From: a virus
DNA: 22,554 nucleotides
Reading direction: 5' to 3' (one strand)
Virus record (IMG/VR): IMGVR_UViG_3300021090_000110
Location: 1 to 22,554 of that record
The position numbers were made by a program, and so were the translations under genes. Position 1 is the stretch's first letter. Each line of letters begins with the position of its first letter. The notes beneath the pieces were generated by a model. That model was given only the letters and a program-made list of their open reading frames with translations, searched no databases and was not told where the DNA came from. Shown in pieces: positions 1-7,162 of the stretch.

Positions 1-345
1 CCATTTTATAAAGCCAATCATGGATTGAATGCCCTGGTCTTTACGAAACTTGACCGCAAATTCAGCAAGGGCGATGGCGATCCGCGAGGCGTTGGGATGG
101 TCGAAGCCCTCCTGACGCCTCAGCTCATCAAAAACAATCTGGCATTGCTTGATCTCGTCGGGGGTGATCCCACCGACTTTCTTTACGAGGGTATCTATTT
201 TGAATTGCATTATGTTCTCCTCTTTATCATGACTATGGGTACATTCCCATGCTCTTATGAGCAGGTTGTATTCAAGCGGCTTGTCGCAGATGCGACAAGT
301 TTTTTCATCCCCAAAGGGGTCGGATGGCGGATCGTATTTGCTCAT
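1..345 (-). CDS. Small zinc-ribbon-like phage protein, 3' end outside window
   Basis: Open for 115 codons from ATG at 345 down to the window edge, so the C-terminus is missing. AAAAGGAAATAAAATG gives a good ribosome site. The N-terminus carries CRIC (about residues 18-21) and a later Cys-x-His-x2-His stretch (about 39-43) that could bind one zinc ion. The rest looks helical. A second in-frame ATG at 210 (residue 46) is preceded by GAGGAG six bases upstream. This could therefore be two fused or nested products: a zinc-knuckle head and a separate helical protein. It follows the next minus-strand gene by 15 bases and is the last visible gene of the leftward operon. Function is not recognised. 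Confidence 0.6.
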   Translation of the reverse strand, partial: MSKYDPPSDPFGDEKTCRICDKPLEYNLLIRAWECTHSHDKEENIMQFKIDTLVKKVGGITPDEIKQCQIVFDELRRQEGFDHPNASRIAIALAEFAVKFRKDQGIQSMIGFIKW

Positions 346-360
346 TTTATTTCCTTTTGG

Positions 361-642
361 TTAGAGTCCCGGATCAGCGTCGCTAATGCCGGCATCCGGG
401 TCAAGTTCAATGGATCGGGTGGGCGTAACCGCGTCCTCGCGGCACGATGCGTGTACGAGGACATGCGGCTCGCTTACTTTGTCCCGAATATCGTAAAAGA
501 GTCTTTCATATCCGATGGGCTTTCCACAGTACAGGCATTTTGTCTCTGCCATTGAGTGCGAAGCCTTGCAATCGGTGTGACTGCAATCAGCCGCGCAGGG
601 GCCTAATGGTGATCCTGGGGGTGCTATTCTTCCGGTGGCCAT
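361..642 (-). CDS. Small cysteine-rich (zinc-ribbon) protein
   Basis: A 93-residue protein starting at ATG 642 behind AGAGGACTCTAAC. It has two cysteine groups. One is near residues 16-25 (C-x3-C-x4-C) and the other is CLYCGKP at about 36-42 with a following H-x3-C at about 64-68. These suggest one or two structural zinc sites. An inner ATG (residue 31, just before the CLYC motif) lacks a good ribosome site, so the long form is preferred. It overlaps the 3' end of the 40-residue gene upstream by 19 bases. Such proteins in phage early operons are often nucleic-acid or host-protein binders. No function can be assigned. Confidence 0.6.
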   Translation of the reverse strand: MATGRIAPPGSPLGPCAADCSHTDCKASHSMAETKCLYCGKPIGYERLFYDIRDKVSEPHVLVHASCREDAVTPTRSIELDPDAGISDADPGL

Positions 643-746
643 GTTAGAGTCCTCTCAGATATTCGATCACAATAGGATTTAAGGTGGGGGTTGTCCTCGA
701 AAGCTGCGTTGTCCATTCTGATCGTGATGGTAATATCCAGTTGCAT
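624..746 (-). CDS. 40-residue conserved phage protein (MDNAAFED type)
   Basis: A 40-residue gene starting MQLDITITIRMDNAAFEDNP and ending in TAG. GGAG lies 7 bases upstream of the ATG, and the stop codon of the clamp-like gene is one base before the start. From memory, short phage proteins with a beta-strand start followed by M/C-DNAAFED and a helical R-rich end are common in tailed phages, usually of 40-60 residues and unknown function. This one is at the short end and ends in TWPPEE. The recognition rests on that motif. No biochemical role is known to me. Confidence 0.65.
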   Translation of the reverse strand: MQLDITITIRMDNAAFEDNPHLKSYCDRISERTLTWPPEE

Positions 747-747
747 T

Positions 748-1271
748 TTATTTGCTCCTGCCCCATGCGGGGCGTCTATATGATGGTCGTTGCGTTACCA
801 TCGCTGATAACGCAACGATTGAATTACACGTATCTGCCTCTGCCGGCGGAAATTCGTCCGCGTTCACGCACTTGAATTCAGTGCGTGAGTTTGTTCCCAC
901 TGTGACGATCAAGATTTCCTTCTTTGAATCGAAGTCAAGATACAGAGTTTCCTTATACGCTGCCGCGACTTTCAGCCAGTCCAGGAAGGGGTGAAATTCT
1001 CGCGTGGATTCCTTACTGCTTCTGTGAGGGCCCCAACAGCCCGTGACTTGAATGCTCATCGGGACACACGTGGCCCAACGCTGGAGTCTGCCTGAATAGC
1101 TGTAATCAATAACGGTGGTCGTGGGATCTTCGATGTCCGTGGTGGTGATCTTCATCCCATCCTTGGTAAGCGCGATCCGCGCATAGTTCAGGATGGGCAG
1201 ACTTCTAAACTTAATCCGCCTGACCTTCTTTACAGCGGCATACAGTTCTTGGCCGTCACGATCACAATCAT
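748..1271 (-). CDS. Solo sliding-clamp (DnaN domain I-like) protein, apparent frameshift
   Basis: The frame running down to 748 encodes a sequence resembling the first domain of the DNA polymerase III beta clamp. It has ELYAAVKKV followed by LPILNYARIALTKDGMKI, then a strand-rich segment and a C-terminal TEFKCVNADEFPPAE. In clamps the matching segments are the first helix with LPILSN, and the FPPL segment that closes domain I. Domains II and III are absent. The natural start is ATG 1271: ATGA overlap with the upstream stop, GGAGG seven bases before. In that frame translation stops after 13 codons, MIVIVTAK then out of frame. Reading back one base at 1248-1252 joins MIVIVTAK to ELYAAVKKV. This could be a one-base deletion, a sequencing error or a programmed -1 shift. 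A fallback in-frame start is ATG 1296. Confidence 0.6.
760..818 (-). promoter_or_regulatory. Two stem-loops at the 3' end of the clamp-like gene
   Basis: An 11-bp perfect stem (787-797 with 808-818, 10-base loop) and a GCCCC/GGGGC stem with a four-base loop (760-764 with 769-773) lie inside the last codons of the clamp-like gene. They sit just before the GGAG site of the next gene. No T-run follows, so an RNA-processing or translation-control role fits better than a terminator. Confidence 0.4.
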
Positions 1272-1729
1272 GGTAAACCTCCCGGCTTCCACTCATACAT
1301 GACTTTGATGATCTGCGGGTAGATGGTGTGCAGGTGGGAACGCCGCGCATCATCAAAGAATTCCATGTTGAGGTTGTTGGCTTTCATTAGCTCGGCCTGT
1401 CCTGTAAGCTGCATGACGGCGATACCTGCCTCAAACATATCGTGCTCGGCGGTGCGGAGCAGGTCGTAGGCTTCCCAATAGACATGTGCCACCTCCCAAG
1501 CGGACGTGATCTTTACATCCAGTTCGATTGCATTTTGCCACTCCTCGGTATTCTTGAGGGGTTCCTTTGCCAGCCGTGCAATGTTCGCATCGGAGGCAAG
1601 CGCGTCGAGATCGTTTTTCAGGAAATACGCCTTTTCCTGTTTTATCTTTTCAAACATCATCGACGAGAGGGTGTAGCACTCTTTCATTGTACGGAAATGA
1701 TCGAGCGCGTCTTTAAGTTCATTGGTCAT
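1268..1729 (-). CDS. Helical phage protein of unknown function
   Basis: A 153-residue protein beginning MTNELKDALDHFRTMKECY. AGGAGAAAATATT precedes ATG 1729, which fixes the start over longer upstream options. The sequence is rich in Glu, Lys, Leu and Ala and is probably almost all alpha-helical. No cysteine motif, signal peptide or membrane segment is visible. Its stop codon overlaps the start of the clamp-like gene as ATGA, so the two are likely coupled in translation. That pairing suggests a replication-related role, but this is only inference from position. Confidence 0.6.
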   Translation of the reverse strand: MTNELKDALDHFRTMKECYTLSSMMFEKIKQEKAYFLKNDLDALASDANIARLAKEPLKNTEEWQNAIELDVKITSAWEVAHVYWEAYDLLRTAEHDMFEAGIAVMQLTGQAELMKANNLNMEFFDDARRSHLHTIYPQIIKVMYEWKPGGLP

Positions 1730-1745
1730 AATATTTTCTCCTGAT

Positions 1746-2117
1746 CTATATGGGTGGTTTGGGTTGGTGGTTATCGGCGGTATCCGCCTCATGGGTGCCG
1801 GCCTCGAATGCTTTCCAGGCGCACTCATTACACATATGGACGTAGCGCACTGGAGGGGGAGTGTCCCGCTCAAAATTATTTACTGCCATATTCCAACAGG
1901 CAGGTTCATTTTCGCAGACCTCGCACGCCCCCATGTCAAAGAACGCGACGACTTGTCCGGTGACACAATCGTGGGTGCCAATGATGACACAGCCGTCGTG
2001 GTCAAGGAATTCCTGATACTTCTTGAGCAAACTTTCATGGGTGAATCGGTCAGGGCGGTAATACCGCCTGAGAAAATCCGAGAGGTTATCTGCTTGGACT
2101 GCATAGATTTCAAACAT
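1746..2117 (-). CDS. Small protein with C-terminal zinc ribbon
   Basis: A 123-residue protein starting MFEIYAVQADNLSDFLRRYY. The ATG at 2117 lies inside the end of the upstream gene (the stop is at 2112-2110), with GGAG eight bases before it. The N-terminal two thirds look like a mixed alpha/beta domain (helix DNLSDFLRRYY, strands GCVIIGTHD and QVVAFFDMG). The last third holds CEVC (about 74-77), a further Cys and CNEC (about 105-108), a likely zinc ribbon, followed by a short proline-rich tail. Function not recognised. Confidence 0.6.
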   Translation of the reverse strand: MFEIYAVQADNLSDFLRRYYRPDRFTHESLLKKYQEFLDHDGCVIIGTHDCVTGQVVAFFDMGACEVCENEPACWNMAVNNFERDTPPPVRYVHMCNECAWKAFEAGTHEADTADNHQPKPPI

Positions 2118-2475
2118 GGCCGCGCTCCATAAGTTTGACAGCACACTCTACGGCATTATCCTTGCTCTCGTCATAGCCGCAGGAAGCGCACGGAGGGTTG
2201 CCATCGTATTCCTTGTGGCAGACAGGACAGTGCCCCATATGATCTTCATCGTAGTCGACCATCACAAATCTAGGCTTGGTGATGCCATCGCCGGCGATGA
2301 CTTCCTTCACCACTCCACCTGCGCAAACGACAACCACGCGCAGGTATCTTTCAAAGGCTTCCAACTGTGTCCTTCCGAACACGGCACTATTGAGCATACA
2401 ACCGGGAGTTTGGCACCAGCTTCGTAATGTTGCGGTTGACCTCATGGGTTGTTTACAAATTGGACAAGGGTACAT
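2110..2475 (-). CDS. Double zinc-ribbon protein
   Basis: A 121-residue protein starting MYPCPICKQPM, with AAGGAG at the proper distance before ATG 2475. The first zinc module is CPIC with CQTPGC (about residues 4-30). The second is CPVC with CASC (about 85-103). Between them is a short strand-helix segment including VVVVCAGGVVKEV. The layout resembles small topoisomerase-like or transcription-related zinc ribbons, but no defining catalytic residue is present. It overlaps the next gene downstream by 8 bases, consistent with coupled translation. Confidence 0.6.
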   Translation of the reverse strand: MYPCPICKQPMRSTATLRSWCQTPGCMLNSAVFGRTQLEAFERYLRVVVVCAGGVVKEVIAGDGITKPRFVMVDYDEDHMGHCPVCHKEYDGNPPCASCGYDESKDNAVECAVKLMERGHV

Positions 2476-2488
2476 GATTGATCTCCTT

Positions 2489-2875
2489 TTATCCCGTGGG
2501 GTGCATGGGGGGCATGGTCTCGAACGTGCCTCCACACTGTTTGCAAGTGACCTTTTCCACCCACGAACTGACCTTATAATATTCCTGACACTCCGGGCAT
2601 ATCCATTCATAGCCCGATGCAACCATGTCAACAAATACCGTTTCATCTTCTGTGGTGTCAGGATCGTCGGTGTCTTGCCTGTCCTCTGCGGATGTTATTT
2701 CACGGCCCTCGGCGCAGTCATCACACTGATAGCCACGGTGGACATCCTCGACGGTCAATTTGTTTTTGCGCCGGCAAGTTGGGCATGGTTGATTTCGCAC
2801 GCCGGCCCGTAGCGCAGACTCACCACCGGGATCGTAAAACATGCTACGGTCATCTTCATCAAAAAAGTCATACAT
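2489..2875 (-). CDS. Acidic double zinc-ribbon protein
   Basis: A 128-residue protein starting MYDFFDEDDRSMFYD, with ACGGAG ahead of ATG 2875. It carries CPTC/CDDC (about residues 31-54) and CPEC/CKQC (about 93-113), two four-cysteine ribbons. They are joined by a very acidic linker rich in Asp, Glu and Thr (about 58-80). The shape is that of a nucleic-acid-binding or adaptor protein with a flexible acidic hinge. No known family is recognised. Confidence 0.6.
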   Translation of the reverse strand: MYDFFDEDDRSMFYDPGGESALRAGVRNQPCPTCRRKNKLTVEDVHRGYQCDDCAEGREITSAEDRQDTDDPDTTEDETVFVDMVASGYEWICPECQEYYKVSSWVEKVTCKQCGGTFETMPPMHPTG

Positions 2876-2904
2876 GATTATTTTCTCCGTTGTTGCAGCT
2901 TGTC

Positions 2905-3738
2905 TTATCCGCTAACGATTGGATAAACCCAAAGCAGAATCCAGACAAATGCCGCGATCCTTCTGTGGGTTGCACACAATAACGTAAAGGGGATCAACAA
3001 GGAATACATCCCAAAATAGGGAACTATACAGTAGGTGGAAAGAGCGGCCAGCAATTCCTGATCCGCCGGCCTATATTTCCACACATAGAAAATCAGGGCT
3101 AGTCCAACAGGTATCAGGAATGGGAAAATAGAAACATTCCAATCATCCAACCCGAAGGATTGCGCCTTGACATATCTAATATTTGTCAGCAAATCCACGG
3201 CCCAATTCCCCCAAAGAAGCCATGAGAGCAACAGGGTTGCCAGCCCAATCAGAAAGATCTCGATAGCCTTACTTTTCGTGGTCATCCATGTGAGAATGAC
3301 CAGAATTCCCGATTGCGGTTTTATCATCAACAAGGGCAGCGCCATTGAAGACTGCATAATAAAACCAAGCATCGGGAGCCATTCAATTTGTCCGTTTGCT
3401 ATGGTGGAAAGAAACGGGAAGGATGTAAAGATAAGCAATAGGGAATACGCATTTCCACTACGCCGGCTGATAAGCCAGGCGGTCATGAATAATGTGACTG
3501 CGGCATTGAATATCAAACTAATGGGTACTGGCACCAGTTGAAAGGGTGCAAGCAGAATGGAGGTCCAGGGCATCCCTATGAAGTTGGGCTGATCGTAGGG
3601 ACGCCCAAAGCGTATTTGTGAGAATGTCTCCCGCCAATCCACCGCATCAGGCGGACGTAGCGTGAAGATAATCAGACCCAACAGGAAGACCAGAAGTAGG
3701 AGCATCCTGTTCTGCGATCTTGTGACTGAAGTAAACAT
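2905..3738 (-). CDS. Multi-pass membrane protein, GT-C / GT87 (DUF2029)-like
   Basis: A 277-residue protein starting MFTSVTRSQNRMLLLLVFLL behind AAGGAGAAAATATA. It has about eight or nine hydrophobic segments spread along its length, so it is an inner-membrane protein. After the first membrane segment comes a polar loop with DAVDWRETF and GRPYDQPNFIGMPW, then a hydrophobic stretch. Later there is a KPQSG motif (about residues 141-145). This pattern resembles integral membrane GT-C glycosyltransferases of the GT87/DUF2029 group, which use lipid-linked sugars, but it is shorter than the usual 350-450 residues. In a phage it could alter host envelope glycans after infection. An alternative is an unrelated polytopic exclusion protein. 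Confidence 0.5.
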   Translation of the reverse strand: MFTSVTRSQNRMLLLLVFLLGLIIFTLRPPDAVDWRETFSQIRFGRPYDQPNFIGMPWTSILLAPFQLVPVPISLIFNAAVTLFMTAWLISRRSGNAYSLLLIFTSFPFLSTIANGQIEWLPMLGFIMQSSMALPLLMIKPQSGILVILTWMTTKSKAIEIFLIGLATLLLSWLLWGNWAVDLLTNIRYVKAQSFGLDDWNVSIFPFLIPVGLALIFYVWKYRPADQELLAALSTYCIVPYFGMYSLLIPFTLLCATHRRIAAFVWILLWVYPIVSG

Positions 3739-3760
3739 TATATTTTCTCCTTGGTAACGA

Positions 3761-3782
3761 GGCAGGCTGTGTGTTGCCTGCC
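3761..3782 (-). promoter_or_regulatory. Intercistronic stem-loop
   Basis: GGCAGGC and GCCTGCC form a perfect 7-bp stem with an 8-base loop. It lies in the gap between the stop at 3793 and the ribosome site of the membrane-protein gene. No T-run follows on either strand. It may set expression of the membrane protein or protect an RNA end. Confidence 0.35.
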
Positions 3783-3792
3783 ATTCAGGGAT

Positions 3793-4077
3793 TTATTGTT
3801 TGATGCCTTGGGCAAGATGCTTGAAAACATCCATAACATTGCCGTTGACATAATCAATTTTTACAAGTGTGATTTTTATTTGTGCTTGTAGCTGGGGGGA
3901 ACCACCCTTTATATTTTCGATCAAAGCAGTGAAGGGGATAACGTTTGAAATTCCAAACTTTTCATCCACATAGAAAAGCGTATCCATATCCAACCCTTTC
4001 TCGGAAATGAAGGTATCCAACCAACGGGCAAATTCTGTCACTTCCTTGTTGGAAGTGTTTGTCTGTATAGCTCTCAT
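3793..4077 (-). CDS. Small phage protein of unknown function
   Basis: A 94-residue protein starting MRAIQTNTSNKEVTEFARWL. CAGGAGAAATAAC fixes the start at ATG 4077 rather than an upstream ATG. It reads as a helix (EVTEFARWLDTFISEKG), a mixed middle part and a helical end (MDVFKHLAQGIKQ). It has no cysteines, unlike most of its neighbours. It lies 35 bases after the small zinc gene and ahead of the stem-loop and membrane-protein gene. Not recognised. Confidence 0.55.
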   Translation of the reverse strand: MRAIQTNTSNKEVTEFARWLDTFISEKGLDMDTLFYVDEKFGISNVIPFTALIENIKGGSPQLQAQIKITLVKIDYVNGNVMDVFKHLAQGIKQ

Positions 4078-4112
4078 GTTATTTCTCCTGCTTAGATGGT
4101 TTGTCATCATTA

Positions 4113-4304
4113 CTATTTAGGATTGGGGAACGAGATGTTGTACACCCATTTTGCAAGCGCCATCGGGATCACGTTCCAGATGAGTTGAAAGTGTGTAACA
4201 CAAAAGGCGACATTACCTTTGTCTGTGGCGACGACATGAGTCGCGGCGTTACCACAGATTTCACATTTGGTGAGGTCAGGAGGGGGAGTGGAAGAAGCGG
4301 TCAT
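4113..4304 (-). CDS. 63-residue single zinc-knuckle protein
   Basis: Begins MTASSTPPPDLTKCEICGN. CEIC (residues 14-17) and a following FCVTHF (about 34-39) give a likely C2-CH zinc site. A hydrophobic C-terminal helix LIWNVIPMALAKWVY follows and could pack on the ribbon or touch a membrane. The ATG at 4304 overlaps the upstream stop as ATGA, with GAGG seven bases before it. Unknown function. Confidence 0.55.
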   Translation of the reverse strand: MTASSTPPPDLTKCEICGNAATHVVATDKGNVAFCVTHFQLIWNVIPMALAKWVYNISFPNPK

Positions 4305-4453
4305 TTTGACCTCACGGTATAGGTATGGGTTTTTCCAAATATGGTGTTAAGCGACGTACATACCGAGTCGGCAATTGCTTTGAAATAATACTCATTGCCC
4401 GTGGTGGTGATCTTGTTGGTCTTTAGGTCTTTGCATTCGATGATGTAGATCAT
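4301..4453 (-). CDS. 50-residue first gene of the leftward operon
   Basis: Starts MIYIIECKDLKTNKITTTGN and ends HTYTVRSK. GGAGCAAATAAA precedes ATG 4453. It is the first gene after the leftward promoter, with a leader of about 60 bases, and its stop overlaps the next start as ATGA. The sequence suggests a small beta-rich fold (strand, turn, helix FKAIADSVCTSL, strand). Not recognised, but its position, ribosome site and overlap make it a convincing gene. Confidence 0.6.
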   Translation of the reverse strand: MIYIIECKDLKTNKITTTGNEYYFKAIADSVCTSLNTIFGKTHTYTVRSK

Positions 4454-4501
4454 TTTATTTGCTCCATTCTTGAATATTGTTGGGTCTTATTGATTAGTCC
4501 A

Positions 4502-4546
4502 TATACTGTTACAGTAACAGTATACCATACCGTAACATTACGTCAA
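4502..4546 (-). promoter_or_regulatory. Leftward early promoter with palindromic operator
   Basis: On the minus strand TTGACG (4546-4541), a 16-base spacer and TATACT (4524-4519) make a near-consensus sigma-70 promoter. A perfect 23-bp palindrome (4502-4524, half-site TATACTGTTAC around a central A) covers the -10 box and start point. A related GTAACAttac half-site lies in the spacer near 4532. A dimeric repressor bound here would shut off the whole leftward operon. No such repressor gene is evident in the window. Confidence 0.75.
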
Positions 4547-4556
4547 GAATATTGCA

Positions 4557-4587
4557 TTACAATTTCGTAAGCCATCTTTGGTATAAT
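4557..4587 (+). promoter_or_regulatory. Possible rightward promoter for the packaging genes
   Basis: TATAAT at 4582-4587 with TTACAA at 4557-4562 (19-base spacer). The -10 is perfect and the -35 is weak and slightly far. It would give a leader of about 105 bases before the small terminase gene. It lies back-to-back with the leftward promoter in an AT-rich gap of about 245 bases. Confidence 0.4.
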
Positions 4588-4699
4588 GCTTCCGAAACCT
4601 ACAAAGCGTGTAGTCATTTTGTGATATTATGAATAACCCGAAAGAATAAAAATAACTTTGTTCTTCTCTAACAAATAAAATAACAGGTAAAAACAAGAC

Positions 4700-5257
4700 A
4701 TGGCAAAAGACCGTAAACCAGCAGAAATTGAGCGCGACCGCAGGAACATATCCAGGCTTTATTTGCAGGGGAAGATACAGGCGGAAATCGCAGTCGAATT
4801 AAAGCTGTCACAATCCACAATTAGCCGTGAATTAAAGCTATTGCAAGGTGAATGGAAACAGGAACGGGTATATGATATTAACGAAGCCAAAGCGCGGGAA
4901 CTGGCTAAGTTGGACAACCTGGAATTGGAATATTGGGAGGCGTGGAAACGAAGTCAGAAAAATTCGATCACAAATATAGACAGCACAGGTCCACTGGGTA
5001 GAACAAAAACAATGAAAGACGAAAATCAGTTTGGTGATTCTCGCTTTCTCGATGGCGTTATGGATTGCATAAAACAACGATGTGCCATTCTTGGTGTTGA
5101 GGCACCAAAGAAAATTTCTTCTGATCCACAAGCTAATATCAATATTGATTGGGACGAACTATCTCCCGATCAGATTTTACGGATTCGCAATGGGGAGGAT
5201 ATTGCCAGCATAAAGAGTGAAATTGATGAGCAACACAATAAGAGCGCAAAAAAATAA
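4700..5257 (+). CDS. Phage terminase small subunit, putative
   Basis: A 185-residue protein placed directly ahead of the large terminase, with a 32-base overlap. The N-terminus has a clear helix-turn-helix (about residues 14-47: RRNISRLYLQGKIQAEIAVE, then LSQSTISRELKLL) of the kind small terminases use to bind the packaging site. A coiled-coil-like acidic/basic helix follows (about 48-85), then an Arg/Lys-rich middle and an acidic C-terminus that may contact the large subunit. The start is supported by ACAGGTAAAAACAAGACATG, a modest ribosome site. A transcription regulator is the alternative, but position and length favour terminase. Confidence 0.7.
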   Translation: MAKDRKPAEIERDRRNISRLYLQGKIQAEIAVELKLSQSTISRELKLLQGEWKQERVYDINEAKARELAKLDNLELEYWEAWKRSQKNSITNIDSTGPLGRTKTMKDENQFGDSRFLDGVMDCIKQRCAILGVEAPKKISSDPQANINIDWDELSPDQILRIRNGEDIASIKSEIDEQHNKSAKK

Positions 5258-6860
5258 ATGGCAATTACGAGCTGAGGCTGAATTGCAACTTCGGGCGCGT
5301 CGGGGAGACAAGGGAATCGCGCCCTATATTCGTGGATACACAACCTACCAGAATGACCCCATAGGGTTTTGTCAAGATCATTTAAAATCCACCTTCACGG
5401 ATGAGATTAAAAAGGTAATTGAAAGTGTAAGGGATAACCCGGTGACTATTGCTGTTTCAGCCAATGGAGTAGGTAAGAGTTTTGCCGCCGCCAGGACCGC
5501 TGTTTGGTTCTACAAAGCCTTTCCACAATCTCAAGTTTATACATCTGCTGCGCCACCCGAAAAAAATCTTAAGAAGATATTATGGGGGCAAATTGGTTCA
5601 CTTGTCCATGATTTGCCTTTTGTGTTTACAGAAGATAAAATAAACGAAGACATGAACATCCAGAGGGAATCAAAATCCTTTATCACTGGTGTTATTATTC
5701 CATCATCGGGCACACCTGAACAACGGGAGGCTAAGTTCAGTGGCCGGCACGCGCCTTATCTATTTTTTATTGTGGACGAAGCTGACGCGGTGCCACCCGA
5801 AGTGTTCAAGGGAATCGAGTCTTGCATGTCGGGTGGTCATGCACGATTATTGATTATGTTCAATCCTCGCGCCGATAGGGGAGTAGTTGCAAATATGGTA
5901 AAGAACAAACAAGGGCATGTGATCCATCTATCCGCTTTTGACCATCCAAATGTTTTGACCGGAAAAGACCTTATTCCGGGCGCGGTCACACGCCAAAAGA
6001 CTGTCGAACGGATCAATGAAATGTCGGATGCGCTTGCACCTGGGGAAAAAAGGAGCATCGAATGTTTTGAGGTTCCAAACTTCCTTGTCGATTCCGTCGC
6101 TATTGACAAGGCCGGTAAGCCATACCCGCCATTATCCCCAGGATGGAGGCATGTTAGAAACCCCGAATTTTTTTACAAGGTGCTTGGTATATATCCACCA
6201 CAATCCGAAACCCAACTAATTTCACGTGCTTGGACGGACGCGGCAGTTAGCCGTTGGACTTCCTATGTTGCCAGATATGGCGAAGTTCCGCCCCCAACCA
6301 CGCTACCTGTTTTAGGACTGGATGTTGCCGACATGGGTGCGGATAAAAACAAACTTTTACAACGCTGGGGAGGATGGGTTCCTCGTCTACGAGGCTGGGG
6401 CGGCGTCGATCCAGATATGACAGCGATCAAGGCGGTTGAGATTATCAAGGAACTAAATGTCCCACTCCATGCCATCAACGTATTTGTGGATGGCACGGGA
6501 GTCGGCGCGGGTGTTGCCCCAAGAATGAATCGCCTTGGAATACCAAATGCGACAAGAGTCATGGTTGCATCTTCGCCAACTTACAAAACAGAGATGGGTG
6601 AGTTTTACCAACTACGAGATCAGTTATGGTGGTCAGCTATGTTATGGTTAAAAAATGATCCCGGTGCAATGCTGCCTCCTAATGATGAGTTGATTGATGA
6701 ACTTCTTGCTCCTACCTATTGGACCGGTGAGAGGGATGGTAAACTAAGGGTATCGAGCAAGGAAACAATGATTGAATCCCTTGGACGTTCCCCTGATTCT
6801 GCCGAGGCTTTAGTGCTATCCTTTGCGCCGGCCATGCCCGTCGCTGGAGCATTCCGATGA
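5226..6860 (+). CDS. Terminase large subunit
   Basis: The packaging motor: an ATPase that pumps DNA into the prohead and a nuclease that cuts the concatemer. Numbered from ATG 5226 (544 residues), the Walker A motif is SANGVGKS at 78-85. Walker B is LFFIVDEAD at about 179-187. A coupling FNP motif is at about 212-214. The RNase H-like nuclease carries aspartates in LGLDVADMG (about D366), VDGTGVG (about D422) and SPDSAEALVLSF (about D524). All key residues are present and the length is normal. A GTG at 5217 gives three more residues but has no better ribosome site. The gene overlaps the small terminase and ends in an ATGA overlap with the next gene. Confidence 0.93.
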   Translation: MSNTIRAQKNKWQLRAEAELQLRARRGDKGIAPYIRGYTTYQNDPIGFCQDHLKSTFTDEIKKVIESVRDNPVTIAVSANGVGKSFAAARTAVWFYKAFPQSQVYTSAAPPEKNLKKILWGQIGSLVHDLPFVFTEDKINEDMNIQRESKSFITGVIIPSSGTPEQREAKFSGRHAPYLFFIVDEADAVPPEVFKGIESCMSGGHARLLIMFNPRADRGVVANMVKNKQGHVIHLSAFDHPNVLTGKDLIPGAVTRQKTVERINEMSDALAPGEKRSIECFEVPNFLVDSVAIDKAGKPYPPLSPGWRHVRNPEFFYKVLGIYPPQSETQLISRAWTDAAVSRWTSYVARYGEVPPPTTLPVLGLDVADMGADKNKLLQRWGGWVPRLRGWGGVDPDMTAIKAVEIIKELNVPLHAINVFVDGTGVGAGVAPRMNRLGIPNATRVMVASSPTYKTEMGEFYQLRDQLWWSAMLWLKNDPGAMLPPNDELIDELLAPTYWTGERDGKLRVSSKETMIESLGRSPDSAEALVLSFAPAMPVAGAFR

Positions 6861-7048
6861 TCTGTAAAAATTGTGATGACGGGTTGGTGCTGAGAACATT
6901 AGCTCATAGAAAAGATGGTGATGTAACTATCACACTCGATCCCGTTGCCTGTGACTGTTGTGGGGGCTTCTTTGAGCACTGTGAGAACTGCGAAGCAGGC
7001 CGGCGTGTTATTGAGTGGATTGATGATGACACTGATTCCGTGATATAG
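6857..7048 (+). CDS. 63-residue zinc-knuckle protein
   Basis: Begins MICKNCDDGLVLRTLAHRKD. It has C-x2-C at residues 3-6, C-x-C-C at about 32-35 and C-x2-C at about 42-45, in a layout close to the DnaJ-type zinc centre or a double knuckle. The start overlaps the terminase stop as ATGA, so it is probably coupled to the terminase. Its stop lies inside the -10 box of the next promoter. It could help the motor or host interaction, but nothing in the sequence proves this. Confidence 0.6.
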   Translation: MICKNCDDGLVLRTLAHRKDGDVTITLDPVACDCCGGFFEHCENCEAGRRVIEWIDDDTDSVI

Positions 7049-7049
7049 T
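7020..7049 (+). promoter_or_regulatory. Promoter ahead of the portal gene
   Basis: TTGATG (7020-7025), an 18-base spacer and TATAGT (7044-7049). The block after it, ending TTCGGTAGAATTT, is closely similar to the block after the promoter-like site at 17125-17154, which also has an 18-base spacer and TATAGT. The recurrence supports a phage-specific late promoter/leader element. Confidence 0.5.
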
Positions 7050-7098
7050 ACAGAGTAATTCGGTAGAATTTTTCTACTACATCCTGTCCCGAAGTTTT

Positions 7099-7136
7099 GC
7101 GAAAGGCCATGAGCATAAGCACTCATGGCCTTTCGC
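7099..7136 (+). promoter_or_regulatory. Strong stem-loop in the portal leader
   Basis: GCGAAAGGCCATGAG (7099-7113) pairs perfectly over 15 bp with 7122-7136 around an 8-base loop. A smaller perfect hairpin, GTAGAA-TTT-TTCTAC, lies at about 7064-7078. No T-run follows, so it is not a classic terminator. It sits between the promoter at 7020-7049 and the portal start at 7163 and may control leader RNA processing or elongation. Confidence 0.6.
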
Positions 7137-7162
7137 GTTCACTACGTTCACAAGGAATTACC

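Noticed and set aside
25-555. Plus-strand open frame of 176 codons
   Set aside because: It lies opposite two minus-strand genes with good ribosome sites and zinc motifs; no ribosome site of its own and no recognisable domain.
2276-2812. Plus-strand open frame of 178 codons
   Set aside because: Antisense to two zinc-ribbon genes with well-placed ribosome sites; the peptide looks random.
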